A stretch of 14,772 bases of DNA from an uncultured Clostridia bacterium (GCA_934162925.1 CAKPJR010000016.1:1-14772); one strand, 5' to 3'. Positions 1 through 8,054 are shown, counted from the stretch's first letter. Made by a program: numbers and translations. Notes: generated from the letters alone by a model not told the origin.

Positions 1-4
1 ATTC

Positions 5-48
5 AGGACAGTCCCCTTTTGTCATTTGACAAAAGAGGGACAGTCCCT
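5..48. repeat. REP-like palindromic repeat (GGGACAGTCCC type)
   Basis: The segment forms an imperfect stem-loop: GTCCCCTTTTGTC (12-23 region) pairs with GACAAAAGAGGGAC (28-41 region) around a 4-nt ATTT loop. One A is bulged. An outer GGAC/GTCC helix follows an A-A mismatch. Repeats built on GGGACAGTCCC are common intergenic elements in clostridial genomes and are often associated with RAYT (Y1-type) transposases. No transposase is visible here, and the upstream side is cut by the window edge. It could also help terminate transcription from an upstream gene. Confidence 0.6.
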
Positions 49-111
49 AGAATTCCCCCTCACACAAATTCCAATTTGTTTTATTAATTACGTGTACTTT
101 TTTTAATTATA

Positions 112-120
112 TGGTATACT
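112..120 (+). promoter_or_regulatory. possible extended -10 promoter for the ATP-grasp gene
   Basis: TGG-TATACT (112-120) fits an extended -10 element (TGnTATAAT-like). No good -35 hexamer lies 16-18 bp upstream. A start site near 127 would give a very short leader, so this call is tentative. Confidence 0.35.
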
Positions 121-138
121 ATTTCTTAGGTGATATTA

Positions 139-1140
139 ATGGGAAAAATTAAATATTTGTTTAAACGTATTATTAAAATGGATTATAAAAATATGTTAAA
201 AATAGCAAAAGCTATTGGAAAAAAGACTAAGAAAAATTATATAGTAATACTAATAGATATGATTAAATGTGGATTTAAGTATCAAGCAGGATATTATGAC
301 TATCAAGAATTTGAATTCTATAATTTGAATAATGAACAAAGAAAAACATATTTAACTCGTGGTAAAAATAATGAGATTGTAAAAAAATTTAATGATAAAA
401 CGAGCTTTCATAAGTTTGAAAATAAGGTAGAGTTCAATAAGATTTTTGATAAATACTTAAAAAGAAACTGGATGGTATTAGAAAACGATAATTATAATGA
501 ATTTGAAAAATTCTTTAAAGAAAATAAAGCAATTATTGTTAAGCCAATAGATGATGAAGGTGGCCATGGAGTGGAGAAATTTGTTTATGATACTTCAACA
601 GATTGTAAGCAAATTTATAATAAACTTATAGAAAATAATCAATTATTAATAGAAGAATGTATAAAACAACATGAAGAAATGAATAAACTTTACAATAAAT
701 CTGTAAATACTATGAGGATGTTTACTTTTTATAAAAATGGAGAGTCGTATTTTTTACAAGCTGTTCTAAAAATCGGAAATGGTGGAGTCGTAGATAATTT
801 TTCAAGTGGAGGAATGTATACTTATGTAAGTAGTGATGGAGATGTTTATGTAGAAGCAATTGACAGAGCAGACAATATTTATACTAAACATCCTATTTCT
901 GGTCAAAAAATAGTAGGGTTTAAAGTCCCTATGTTTAAAGAGGCAGTAGAACTTGTTAAAGAATGTGCTAAAGTTATACCAGAAGTTGCATATGTTGGAT
1001 GGGATGTAGCAATATCTGAAAAAGGGCCAGTAATAGTGGAAGGAAACTGTTTCCCTGGGGTTTATCAAGTAAAACCTAGTTTAGTAGATAAAAAGGAAGG
1101 CTTAATTCCTAAATACAATGAGATTATGAGAATTTTTTAA
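139..1140 (+). CDS. ATP-grasp enzyme, sugar-transfer-associated type
   Basis: 333 residues from the ATG at 139. An in-frame GTG at 130 also exists, but it lies inside AGGTGAT, which is a good ribosome binding site for the ATG, so the later start is preferred. Visible ATP-grasp features are VKP (Lys135) before a Gly-rich loop GGHG (141-144), the EE pair at 172-173, a GWD motif (288-289) and the metal-binding stretch VEGNCFPG (Glu301, Asn303). The order and the C-terminal end resemble the ATP-grasp family found near glycan-transfer genes (Pfam 'sugar-transfer associated ATP-grasp'). It probably ligates a carboxylate to an amine or thiol with ATP, but the substrate cannot be read from sequence. 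The next gene begins 9 nt downstream, so the two are probably co-transcribed. Confidence 0.8.
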   Translation: MGKIKYLFKRIIKMDYKNMLKIAKAIGKKTKKNYIVILIDMIKCGFKYQAGYYDYQEFEFYNLNNEQRKTYLTRGKNNEIVKKFNDKTSFHKFENKVEFNKIFDKYLKRNWMVLENDNYNEFEKFFKENKAIIVKPIDDEGGHGVEKFVYDTSTDCKQIYNKLIENNQLLIEECIKQHEEMNKLYNKSVNTMRMFTFYKNGESYFLQAVLKIGNGGVVDNFSSGGMYTYVSSDGDVYVEAIDRADNIYTKHPISGQKIVGFKVPMFKEAVELVKECAKVIPEVAYVGWDVAISEKGPVIVEGNCFPGVYQVKPSLVDKKEGLIPKYNEIMRIF

Positions 1141-1149
1141 GGAGTAAAG

Positions 1150-2031
1150 ATGTTAGAAAAAGTATATTTTGAATTAGAAGATAAAGTAGAATTAGTAGGA
1201 CTACTACATAGACCAGAAAATACTACAGATGAAGTAGTAATTTCAATACATGGAATGCAAAGCAACTGCTTTAAAAAAAGAGAAGACATATTATCAAAAG
1301 TAATAAATAATGCTGGCATAGCGTATTTTGCATTTGACAATAGGGGAGCAAACCTTATGTGCTATACTAAAAAAACAGATGGAACAAAAACACTAAATGG
1401 TGGAAGCGTTTATGAAGATGTTTTAGAGAGTTACTATGATATAAAAGGTGCAATAGAAAAAATGCTAGAATTAGGATATACAAAAATTCATTTGCAGGGA
1501 CATAGTTTAGGTTGCACAAAAATAGTTTATGCATATAATAGATTGAAAAAGGAAAATTATAAAAATTTAGAAAACATACAATCAATAATATTACTATCAT
1601 TGGTAGACCTAGTAGATTTGCAAAAATATGATTTGGGTATTGATAAATACAATAAAATGCTCGAACTTGCAATAGAAAAGGAAGCAAGAGGCGAAGAAAT
1701 GGAGTTAATGCCTTTTGATAGCTTTGATCATCCTATTAGTGTTAAATCATATTTAAGATATTATAGAGATAATCAAGAAATAGACTTTGCAAAGTTTAAT
1801 GATAATAATTACGATCTTAAAGAAATTAATAATATTAGTATTCCGTTATTTTTAAGATGGGGTGAAAACGATTTAGTAGTTCAAAAACTTTATGAACTAA
1901 TTGAACTTTTGAAAACTAAGATAAACAATCCTAAATTAGACATTGGTTATATAAAAAATACAGACCATGGATATACAAACAAAGAAGAAGTTTTAGGAGA
2001 AGAAATTAAAAAATTTTTAAAAATAGTGTAA
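1150..2031 (+). CDS. alpha/beta hydrolase
   Basis: 293 residues, with the ribosome binding site AAGGAG just upstream of the ATG. The alpha/beta hydrolase fold is indicated by HG at 34-35 (oxyanion region), FDNRGAN at 62-68, the nucleophile elbow GHSLG at 117-121 (Ser119), a late acid in RWGENDLV (Asp241), and the catalytic His in DHGYT (His273). The length and the FDNRG motif resemble DUF1749-like or acyl-peptidase-like hydrolases. No signal peptide is seen, so the protein should be cytoplasmic. It sits directly behind the ATP-grasp gene, which suggests that one makes and the other trims or transfers the same kind of small molecule or glycan modification; that link is inference. Substrate unknown. 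Confidence 0.8.
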   Translation: MLEKVYFELEDKVELVGLLHRPENTTDEVVISIHGMQSNCFKKREDILSKVINNAGIAYFAFDNRGANLMCYTKKTDGTKTLNGGSVYEDVLESYYDIKGAIEKMLELGYTKIHLQGHSLGCTKIVYAYNRLKKENYKNLENIQSIILLSLVDLVDLQKYDLGIDKYNKMLELAIEKEARGEEMELMPFDSFDHPISVKSYLRYYRDNQEIDFAKFNDNNYDLKEINNISIPLFLRWGENDLVVQKLYELIELLKTKINNPKLDIGYIKNTDHGYTNKEEVLGEEIKKFLKIV

Positions 2032-2075
2032 TGTAGTAATGTAGAAAAATTGCATATACTCAAAATAAAAATTCC

Positions 2076-2104
2076 TTGACAAAAGCAAAAATACCATGTA
2101 ATAT
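2076..2104 (+). promoter_or_regulatory. sigma-A-type promoter of the riboswitch operon
   Basis: TTGACA (2076-2081), 17-bp spacer, TAATAT (2099-2104). The aptamer begins about 7-10 nt downstream of the -10 box, as expected for a riboswitch leader. Confidence 0.8.
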
Positions 2105-2110
2105 ATTAAT

Positions 2111-2203
2111 AGATTTTAAAAGGGAGTAGCTTAAAATTACTAATCAACAACCTCGTTTTAAACTGGTTAGTGAACCTAAATGGTAAGCAAGACTTTTAAA
2201 GAA
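2111..2203 (+). ncRNA. yybP-ykoY (Mn2+-sensing) riboswitch aptamer
   Basis: The leader has the conserved loop GGGAGTAG (2122-2129) and a second conserved loop TCAACAACCTCG (2144-2155), the pattern I know from mntP/yybP leaders. Pairings visible by eye are P1 TTTAAAAG (2115-2122) with CTTTTAAA (2193-2200), GCTTA (2129-2133) with TAAGC (2184-2188), and ACTAATC (2139-2145) with GGTTAGT (2165-2171). The 3' strand of P1 is also the 5' arm of the following terminator, so the two folds exclude each other. This family binds Mn2+ and is usually an ON switch for metal-export genes, which fits the ATPase downstream. Confidence 0.9.
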
Positions 2204-2240
2204 GCTATGAAAACTAGTTTCTTTAAAAGTCTTTTTGATT
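2189..2240 (+). terminator. riboswitch expression platform: intrinsic terminator
   Basis: A 19-bp stem (2189-2207 with 2215-2233, one G-T wobble) closes a 7-nt loop, followed by a T-rich run to 2240. The 5' arm overlaps the 3' strand of aptamer helix P1. Without ligand the terminator should form. With Mn2+ bound, P1 should hold the shared strand and allow read-through into the HAD and ATPase genes. Confidence 0.88.
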
Positions 2241-2268
2241 TTAAGAAATTAAAAATGAAAGGATAAAT

Positions 2269-3078
2269 ATGTCATACATAATCAATAAAGAAAAGTTAAA
2301 TAAATTCAAAAATTTAAATAATTACTTTGTGATAACAGATTTTGATAGAACTCTTACAACAGCAGAAAGCGAACCCACAATGGGAGTAATACCACAATAT
2401 CTAGGAGGAGAGTGTTTAGAAAAAAGAACTAAAATATATGAACACTATAGGCCATTAGAATTAGACTATACAATTGAAGCAAGTAAAAAACAAGAGATAA
2501 TGAAAGAATGGGCAAAAGAAAGCTTTACACTTTTAACGCAATATATAACAAAGGAAGGAATACAAAAGGCATTGATAAATGCAGATTTGTATTTAAGACC
2601 TGGTGCAAAAGAATTCTTACAAGAGATGAACAACAACAATGTTCCAGTAATAATTATGTCTTCAGGAATAGGAAATATAGTAAAAGCATTTTTAGAAAAA
2701 GAGAACTGTTTGTTTAATAATATAAAAATAGTTTCTAACTTTTTTGAGTTTAATAATGGAATAACAACAATAAATATGAACAATATAATGGCAACATCAA
2801 ATAAAGAGTATGGCAGAATACCAGAGAATATAAGAAGCCAGATAGAAGAAAGAGAAAAAGCTTTAGTGTTCGGAGACTTAATAGAAGATATAAAAATGAT
2901 AGACAAAGAAAAGTTATCAAAAACCTTAACATTTGGATTCTTGGATGAAAACGTAAAACAAAATCTAGAAAGATATAAAGAAAATTTTGATATTGTTTTA
3001 ACAGAAAACGATAATTTTAATACAGTAAGAAATATTTTAAAGAATAAGGAGGAAAACAATGGCAACAAATTGGTTTAA
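2269..3078 (+). CDS. HAD phosphatase, cytosolic 5'-nucleotidase III (UMPH-1)-like
   Basis: 269 residues; AAAGGA precedes the ATG. HAD motif I is DFDRT (Asp24, Asp26), motif II is the Ser pair in IMSSG (131-132), and motif IV is GDLIEDIKM (Asp203, Asp207). The helical cap between motifs I and II, the stretch VPVIIMSSGIGNIV, the following KIVSNFFEF and the late GFLDENV segment match my memory of eukaryotic cytosolic 5'-nucleotidase III (pyrimidine nucleotidase) along most of the length. It is therefore likely a cytoplasmic Mg/Mn-dependent phosphatase acting on a nucleotide or a similar phosphoester. Its stop lies 20 nt inside the ATPase gene, so the two are translationally coupled and both are under the Mn2+ riboswitch. 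The physiological substrate is not visible. Confidence 0.82.
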   Translation: MSYIINKEKLNKFKNLNNYFVITDFDRTLTTAESEPTMGVIPQYLGGECLEKRTKIYEHYRPLELDYTIEASKKQEIMKEWAKESFTLLTQYITKEGIQKALINADLYLRPGAKEFLQEMNNNNVPVIIMSSGIGNIVKAFLEKENCLFNNIKIVSNFFEFNNGITTINMNNIMATSNKEYGRIPENIRSQIEEREKALVFGDLIEDIKMIDKEKLSKTLTFGFLDENVKQNLERYKENFDIVLTENDNFNTVRNILKNKEENNGNKLV

Positions 3079-5761
3079 CAAAACAGTAGATGAAGTAGAA
3101 TCTACACTAAAAACAAATGCAGAAAATGGATTAACAGCAGAAGAAGCAAAAAAAAGGCAAGAAGAATATGGACTAAATGAATTAAAAGCAAAAAAGAAAA
3201 AAAGCTTATTTGTAAAATTTTTAGAACAATTTAAAGATTTTATGATTATAATCCTTATAATTTCTGCAATAATTTCTGGAGTTGTTGGAGTAGCACAAGG
3301 AGAAGGCTTTACAGATACAATTATTATATTAGTAGTTGTAATAGTAAATGCAATAATAGGGGTAGCCCAAGAAAACAAAGCAGAAAAATCATTAGAAGCT
3401 TTACAAAAATTAAGTTCACACGTTGCAAAAGTTGTAAGAGATGGCAAGCTTCAAGTTATTCAATCTAAAGAATTAGTTCCAGGAGATATTGTAATATTAG
3501 AAACAGGTGACTATGTACCAGCAGACTTAAGAATAATAGAAGCAATAAACTTAAAATCACAAGAAGCTGCTTTAACAGGAGAATCTGTTCCAGTAGAAAA
3601 AATGGCTGCAAAAATAGAAGATGAAAAAATAGGAATAGGCGATAGAATAAATATGCTATTTTCTTCAAGCTTAATTACTTATGGTAGAGGAAAAGCTGTA
3701 GTAGTAGAAACTGGAATGAATACAGAAGTAGGAAAAATAGCAGATATAATAAATACAGCAGAGGATCAAGGAACACCACTTCAACAAAAATTAAACAAAC
3801 TAGGAAAAACTTTAGGAATTGTAGCATTAGCAATATGTGCTGTGATTTTTGTGGTTGGACTTTTATATGGTAAAGAACCAATACACATGTTTATGACAGC
3901 TGTAAGTTTAGCGGTAGCAGCTATACCAGAAGGTTTACCAGCAGTATTTACAATAGTACTTGCAATTGGTGTACAAAGAATGGTAAAAAGAAATGCAATT
4001 GTTAAAAAATTACCAGCAGTAGAAACATTAGGCAGTGCATCAGTAATTTGCTCAGACAAAACTGGAACATTAACACAAAATAAAATGACAGTAGAAAAAG
4101 TATTTTGCGATGGAAACCTTGTAAACTTAGAAGAATCAGCAGATATGATAGATATTAAAAAATTAGTATATGCAAGTATGCTTTGCAATGATACAAAAAT
4201 TTCAGAAGACGATAAGCTTACAGGAGACCCAACAGAAACAGCATTAGTAGATATGGCATTTAAACTGGATTTTGACCCATCAGTATATGGAATGTTTCCA
4301 AGAGTAGCAGAAATTCCATTCGACTCAGATAGAAAATTAATGACAACAGTACACGAAGAAAATGGAAAATATGTAGTTTATACAAAAGGTGGAGTAGATG
4401 AACTTCTAGCTAATTGTAATTCATATATACTAGAAGGCGATATTAAAACAGATTTAGAAGAATACAAAGAAATAATTAGAAGATACAACATGGAAATGGC
4501 ACAAAATGCATTAAGAGTTTTAGCAATGGCATATAAAGTACTAGATCACAAACCAACAGCAGAAGAAATAAAAGAATTAGAATCTAACTTAACATATATT
4601 GGTATGGTAGGCATGATAGATCCACCTAGACTAGAAGTAAAAGATGCAGTACAAGAGTGTAAAGAAGCAGGAATTAAAACAGTAATGATTACTGGTGACC
4701 ATAAAATAACAGCAATAGCAATAGCAAAAAGTTTAGGAATACTAGAAAATGATGACGAAGCAATTACAGGAACAGAACTAGAGGAAATGAGCGATGAAGA
4801 GTTAATTAGAAATGTAAGAAAATATTCTGTATATGCAAGAGTTTCACCAGAACATAAAGTAAGAATAGTAAAAGCATGGCAAGCAAATGGAGAAACCGTT
4901 GCTATGACAGGAGATGGAGTAAATGATGCACCATCACTAAAAATTGCAGATATAGGATGCGCAATGGGGGTAGTTGGAACAGACGTTGCAAAAGAAGCAG
5001 CAGATGTTATTTTAACAGATGATAATTTTGCAACAGTTGTGTCAGCAGTAGAAGAAGGAAGACGTATATATGATAACATTCTAAAAGCAATACAATTTTT
5101 ATTGTCAAGCAATATAGGAGAAATAGTAGTACTATTTTTAGCAATACTAATAACACCATTGCTATCAAAGCAATTTGGAGTAGATATAACATTAATAGAA
5201 ACATTATTACCAATACACATATTATGGATTAACCTAGTAACAGATTCATTACCAGCATTAGCACTTGCAGTAGACCCAGCAGCAGATAATGTAATGAAAA
5301 GAAAACCATTAAAAAATACTAAAAAAGGAATATTTACAAAAGGAATGACATGGAGAATAGTATATCAAGGATTAATGATAGGATTAATCACTCTTACTGC
5401 TTTTATAATAGGACTTTCAACACCAGATGTAAGTCAAGAAGAAAAGGTAAAAATAGGCCAAACAATGGCATTTTATGTATTAGCACTTTCAGAATTAGTT
5501 CATGTATTTAATATAAGAGATAACAAAAGATCAATATTCAAAACAGGAATATTTAATAATAGTAAATTAATTTTAGCAACAGTAGTATCAGCAAGTTTGA
5601 TGTTTGTAATACTATTTACACAAGGATTAAGAGATATATTTGGATTAGTAATGTTGCCAGCAATGCACGTATTCGAAACAGTAATGTTAGTACTTGCACC
5701 AGTAATAATAGTAGAAATATTTAAGCTATTAAAAATAAATACAACAAAGGATGAAGAATAA
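3059..5761 (+). CDS. P2A-type cation-transporting ATPase (Ca2+/Mn2+ efflux)
   Basis: 900 residues, typical length for bacterial SERCA/PMCA-like pumps; AAGGAGG precedes the ATG. It has an N-terminal cation-ATPase domain, helices at about 60-104, actuator TGES (173-176), helices at 252-305 with PEGLP (290-294) in M4, phosphorylation motif DKTGTLT (Asp333), the KGG nucleotide-binding motif (443-445), hinge TGDGVNDAP (617-625), and six C-terminal helices. Ca2+-site residues of SERCA appear conserved: VAAIPEGLP in M4, SSNIGE in M5 (Asn and Glu), NLVTDSLP in M6 (Asn, Thr, Asp), and SELVHVFN in M8 (Glu). The riboswitch suggests that Mn2+ export is a physiological job, as for other riboswitch-controlled P2A pumps. 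The gene contains no CGG codon. Confidence 0.93.
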   Translation: MATNWFNKTVDEVESTLKTNAENGLTAEEAKKRQEEYGLNELKAKKKKSLFVKFLEQFKDFMIIILIISAIISGVVGVAQGEGFTDTIIILVVVIVNAIIGVAQENKAEKSLEALQKLSSHVAKVVRDGKLQVIQSKELVPGDIVILETGDYVPADLRIIEAINLKSQEAALTGESVPVEKMAAKIEDEKIGIGDRINMLFSSSLITYGRGKAVVVETGMNTEVGKIADIINTAEDQGTPLQQKLNKLGKTLGIVALAICAVIFVVGLLYGKEPIHMFMTAVSLAVAAIPEGLPAVFTIVLAIGVQRMVKRNAIVKKLPAVETLGSASVICSDKTGTLTQNKMTVEKVFCDGNLVNLEESADMIDIKKLVYASMLCNDTKISEDDKLTGDPTETALVDMAFKLDFDPSVYGMFPRVAEIPFDSDRKLMTTVHEENGKYVVYTKGGVDELLANCNSYILEGDIKTDLEEYKEIIRRYNMEMAQNALRVLAMAYKVLDHKPTAEEIKELESNLTYIGMVGMIDPPRLEVKDAVQECKEAGIKTVMITGDHKITAIAIAKSLGILENDDEAITGTELEEMSDEELIRNVRKYSVYARVSPEHKVRIVKAWQANGETVAMTGDGVNDAPSLKIADIGCAMGVVGTDVAKEAADVILTDDNFATVVSAVEEGRRIYDNILKAIQFLLSSNIGEIVVLFLAILITPLLSKQFGVDITLIETLLPIHILWINLVTDSLPALALAVDPAADNVMKRKPLKNTKKGIFTKGMTWRIVYQGLMIGLITLTAFIIGLSTPDVSQEEKVKIGQTMAFYVLALSELVHVFNIRDNKRSIFKTGIFNNSKLILATVVSASLMFVILFTQGLRDIFGLVMLPAMHVFETVMLVLAPVIIVEIFKLLKINTTKDEE

Positions 5762-5789
5762 TATAGTAGAAAAGAAGAATTCCATACTA

Positions 5790-5825
5790 AACCAAATAAA
5801 GAGGCTAAAGCCTCTTTATTTGGTT
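5790..5825. terminator. bidirectional hairpin terminator between convergent genes
   Basis: A perfect 16-bp inverted repeat, AACCAAATAAAGAGGC (5790-5805) with GCCTCTTTATTTGGTT (5810-5825), has a 4-nt TAAA loop. It serves the ATPase operon on the plus strand and overlaps the stop codon and last three codons of the patatin gene on the minus strand. T-rich stretches lie within and after both arms. Confidence 0.85.
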
Positions 5826-6586
5826 GTTCTAGAGAAAGCATCCATAGCAGCATTATAACCAGCTGAAATGTTGGATTTAATAAGATCAGGATTAAGCTCA
5901 AATAAACCACCCAAAGAGTTTCTGGGAGCTTTTATTGAAATTATATCAAGATCATTAGCTTTTATAGTTGGCTTTCTTGAACCTACAGAACTTAAGTCTA
6001 CCGCAATTATTTTTTGGTAGCCTTTTTTTATTGCCACATTAACAGGGACATTATCCCAAAAACCTCCATCAATACACTTTTTACCATCTATAACTTGCCT
6101 TTTAAAAATAGGAAATCCTGCAGAAGCAATAATGTAATCAACCAATTGTTGTCTTGGAATTTCATCTTTAAACGCAACAATAGGGGTAAAAGGCGTAGTA
6201 CAGGTAACAATACCTAAATCAATGGAAGAAGAATAAATTGAATCCAGGTTTATAAAACGATTTATTAAATCCCGAAGGTTACCAGTAGAGTAGCCTTTGC
6301 TCTTTAAAAAACCCACAAATGCTATAAAGATATTTTCGATACTAAAAATATCTTTATTAGGATTCAATTTTTCGTTAGGAATAACATCATTTAAAGAAAT
6401 TTTTAAATAAAGTTCTTCCAGGTCTATGCCTTGTACTGCAAATGCGGCATTTAGAGCACCTATGGATGCCCCAATAAATGTGCCAACAGGAATATCTAAT
6501 TCCTTTATGGCTTTTAGCACGCCTACTTCATAGGCTCCACGACTTCCTCCGCCACCGAATACGACAGCATATTTTTCTTGATTCAT
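5816..6586 (-). CDS. patatin-like phospholipase (RssA-type)
   Basis: 256 residues, with AAGGAGG upstream of the ATG at 6586. The patatin Ser/Asp dyad is complete: oxyanion loop GGGGSRG (11-17), nucleophile elbow GASIG (39-43, Ser41) and catalytic Asp in DGG (173-175). No signal peptide is seen, so it is a cytoplasmic lipid acyl hydrolase of the RssA/YchK type; the true substrate is unknown. Arg105 (plus-strand 6272-6274) is encoded by CGG followed by G, the only in-frame CGG in the chromosomal genes of this window. Its context, L-R-x-L, matches the Arg usually found there in the family, so here CGG is read as Arg in the normal frame. Confidence 0.9.
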   Translation of the reverse strand: MNQEKYAVVFGGGGSRGAYEVGVLKAIKELDIPVGTFIGASIGALNAAFAVQGIDLEELYLKISLNDVIPNEKLNPNKDIFSIENIFIAFVGFLKSKGYSTGNLRDLINRFINLDSIYSSSIDLGIVTCTTPFTPIVAFKDEIPRQQLVDYIIASAGFPIFKRQVIDGKKCIDGGFWDNVPVNVAIKKGYQKIIAVDLSSVGSRKPTIKANDLDIISIKAPRNSLGGLFELNPDLIKSNISAGYNAAMDAFSRTTK

Positions 6587-6638
6587 AATGCAACCTCCTT
6601 TTGTAAGTATTTTTCAAGAAAAATTAAAAAAGTGTACA

Positions 6639-6671
6639 ATTATAATATCATAAGCAATAAAGTTATGTCAA
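6639..6671 (-). promoter_or_regulatory. probable promoter of the patatin gene
   Basis: On the minus strand TTGACA (6671-6666) is followed after 18 bp by TATTAT (6647-6642). A better -10 match, TATAAT (6644-6639), lies 21 bp away. It is placed about 55-85 bp before the patatin start. Confidence 0.5.
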
Positions 6672-6725
6672 TTTATAGAATGCTAAAAAATTTGAAATTT
6701 TTATATATAAATTTTACAAAAAACA

Positions 6726-6755
6726 TTGACAATGTATTATAAAAAATGCTAAAAT
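6726..6755 (+). promoter_or_regulatory. tRNA-Leu promoter
   Basis: TTGACA (6726-6731), 18-bp spacer, extended -10 TGC-TAAAAT (6747-6755). The mature tRNA starts 21 bp later. Confidence 0.75.
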
Positions 6756-6775
6756 AAACAATGTCAATAAAATAT

Positions 6776-6858
6776 GCGGATGTGGCGGAATTGGCAGACG
6801 CGCTGGTCTTAGGAACCAGTACTTCGGTGTGGGGGTTCAAGTCCCTTCATCCGCACCA
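6776..6858 (+). tRNA. tRNA-Leu (anticodon UAG), CCA encoded
   Basis: Acceptor strands GCGGATG (6776-6782) and CATCCGC (6848-6854) pair fully, followed by A and an encoded CCA (6856-6858). The anticodon stem CTGGT/ACCAG encloses loop CTTAGGA, giving anticodon UAG for CUN leucine codons. There is a class II variable arm and a T-arm with GGTTCAAGTCC. The phage integrase gene ends 69 bp beyond it, so this tRNA is the likely integration target. Confidence 0.96.
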
Positions 6859-6865
6859 GAGTAAG

Positions 6866-6893
6866 AAAAGAGAGGACTTTAAACCTCTCTTTT
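6866..6893 (+). terminator. tRNA-Leu terminator
   Basis: AAAAGAGAGG (6866-6875) pairs with CCTCTCTTTT (6884-6893) around an 8-nt loop, followed by more T's. Confidence 0.85.
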
Positions 6894-6900
6894 TTATTGA

Positions 6901-6921
6901 TTTTAATGCAGTTTTAATGCA
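6901..6921. repeat. tandem direct repeat TTTTAATGCA, possible integrase arm or att sequence
   Basis: Two exact copies of TTTTAATGCA (6901-6910 and 6912-6921) lie 11 bp apart between the tRNA terminator and the integrase stop codon. Short direct repeats at one helical turn near an integrase gene suit arm-type binding sites of tyrosine recombinases. The attL core could be here or in the 3' end of the tRNA. The partner site is outside the window, so this is inference. Confidence 0.45.
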
Positions 6922-6926
6922 ACTGA

Positions 6927-8036
6927 CTACAAAGTTATCTTATTTTTTTCTAAATATTTAATAATTTTATCATCTTCTTGCTTTTCAAACTTATCAAATA
7001 TACTTGCATATACATCTAAAGTTGTTTGTATATTCTTATGTCCTAATTTTTTTTGAAGGACTTTTATATTGACTCCTGCTTCAATGCAGCGAGTTGCATA
7101 AGTATGTCTTAACATGTGAGGAGTAATATTATTTTTAATGCAATTAATTGCATTAATTTTTTCTAAATATGATTGAACATTTCTTGGAGTTGCATTGAAT
7201 AGGTAATCATTTTCTTTAGAAATATTAGTTAGTATTTTTTGTATTGTTTCAGTAATAGGAATTTCTCTATCAGATGTATATGTTTTTACCTTTTCTCCAA
7301 CTATTACTTTACCAGATTCATCTCTAGTTAAGGATTTTTTAATACTAATATTCTTATCAGATATGTTCTCCCATTTAAGTGCAAGAACTTCACCGACACG
7401 CATACCTGTAAATAACATTAAGAGACAAGCATCTTTCAAAACGTTAATTTCGCATGATAATGCTTTTATGAGCTTTTTTTCTTCTTCAATAGTTAATGCT
7501 TCAACCTTCTCTGTTATTTTAGCTGATTTAGGCCTTTTTGCTTCTTCAAACGATATTGGATTTCTAATAATGTAATTTCGTTCAATTGCTCTCCTAAAAG
7601 TTTGATTAAGAAGCTGATATAATTTCTTTATACTAGATTCAGAATAAGAAGTATATGTGTTTAAAAAGTTTTTAATATCTCTTGCAGTTGCTTTTCTTAT
7701 AGGCATATTTCCAAAATCAGATTTAGTTATTAACTTTAAAGTATATTTTGCTCTATTATAAGTGTTAGAACTATTTTCATTTGAGTTATGTTTATCCTCA
7801 ACAATTTCTGTTGCAAGTTCAGAAATTGTTATATTGTTTTTTTCTATATATGTATCTTTTTGGATATCTGATAGAGCAGAGGTAATCTTTTCTTTAACTT
7901 CTTTTCTAGTATTACCATATACAGATTTACGATTCAGGGAACCATCAGCTTTTCTCCCAGCTGTAAATTGACCAACCCATTTATTTAATTTTTCACTATA
8001 ATATATAGTTCCTTCGCCATTTCCTCGTCTTGCCAT
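6927..8036 (-). CDS. int: phage tyrosine integrase
   Basis: 369 residues; AAGGAGG precedes the ATG at 8036. The N-terminal arm-type DNA-binding domain (about 1-60, starting RRGNGEGTIYY) is followed by a SAM-like core-binding domain (about 65-165) and the catalytic domain. Catalytic residues are visible: Arg213 in TGMRVGE, Lys251, His307 and Arg310 in HMLRHT, His333 in LGH, and nucleophile Tyr343. All are present, so the enzyme should be active. It ends 69 bp from tRNA-Leu, fitting integration into or just beyond that tRNA. It is transcribed with, or behind, the repressor. The protein has no CGG codon; Arg213 uses CGT. Confidence 0.95.
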   Translation of the reverse strand: MARRGNGEGTIYYSEKLNKWVGQFTAGRKADGSLNRKSVYGNTRKEVKEKITSALSDIQKDTYIEKNNITISELATEIVEDKHNSNENSSNTYNRAKYTLKLITKSDFGNMPIRKATARDIKNFLNTYTSYSESSIKKLYQLLNQTFRRAIERNYIIRNPISFEEAKRPKSAKITEKVEALTIEEEKKLIKALSCEINVLKDACLLMLFTGMRVGEVLALKWENISDKNISIKKSLTRDESGKVIVGEKVKTYTSDREIPITETIQKILTNISKENDYLFNATPRNVQSYLEKINAINCIKNNITPHMLRHTYATRCIEAGVNIKVLQKKLGHKNIQTTLDVYASIFDKFEKQEDDKIIKYLEKNKITL

Positions 8037-8054
8037 AAATCCTCCTTATAAAAT

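Noticed and set aside
4546..5220. 224-residue minus-strand open frame inside the P-type ATPase gene
   Set aside because: It is the antisense shadow of the conserved ATPase domain (TGDGVNDAP region) and has no gene signals.
6776..6858. Second copy of the tRNA-Leu 3' end as attR within the window
   Set aside because: No repeat of the last 20 bases of the tRNA was found further right, so the element continues past the window.
6761..6961. 66-residue plus-strand open frame across the tRNA
   Set aside because: It is the translation of tRNA-Leu and its terminator.
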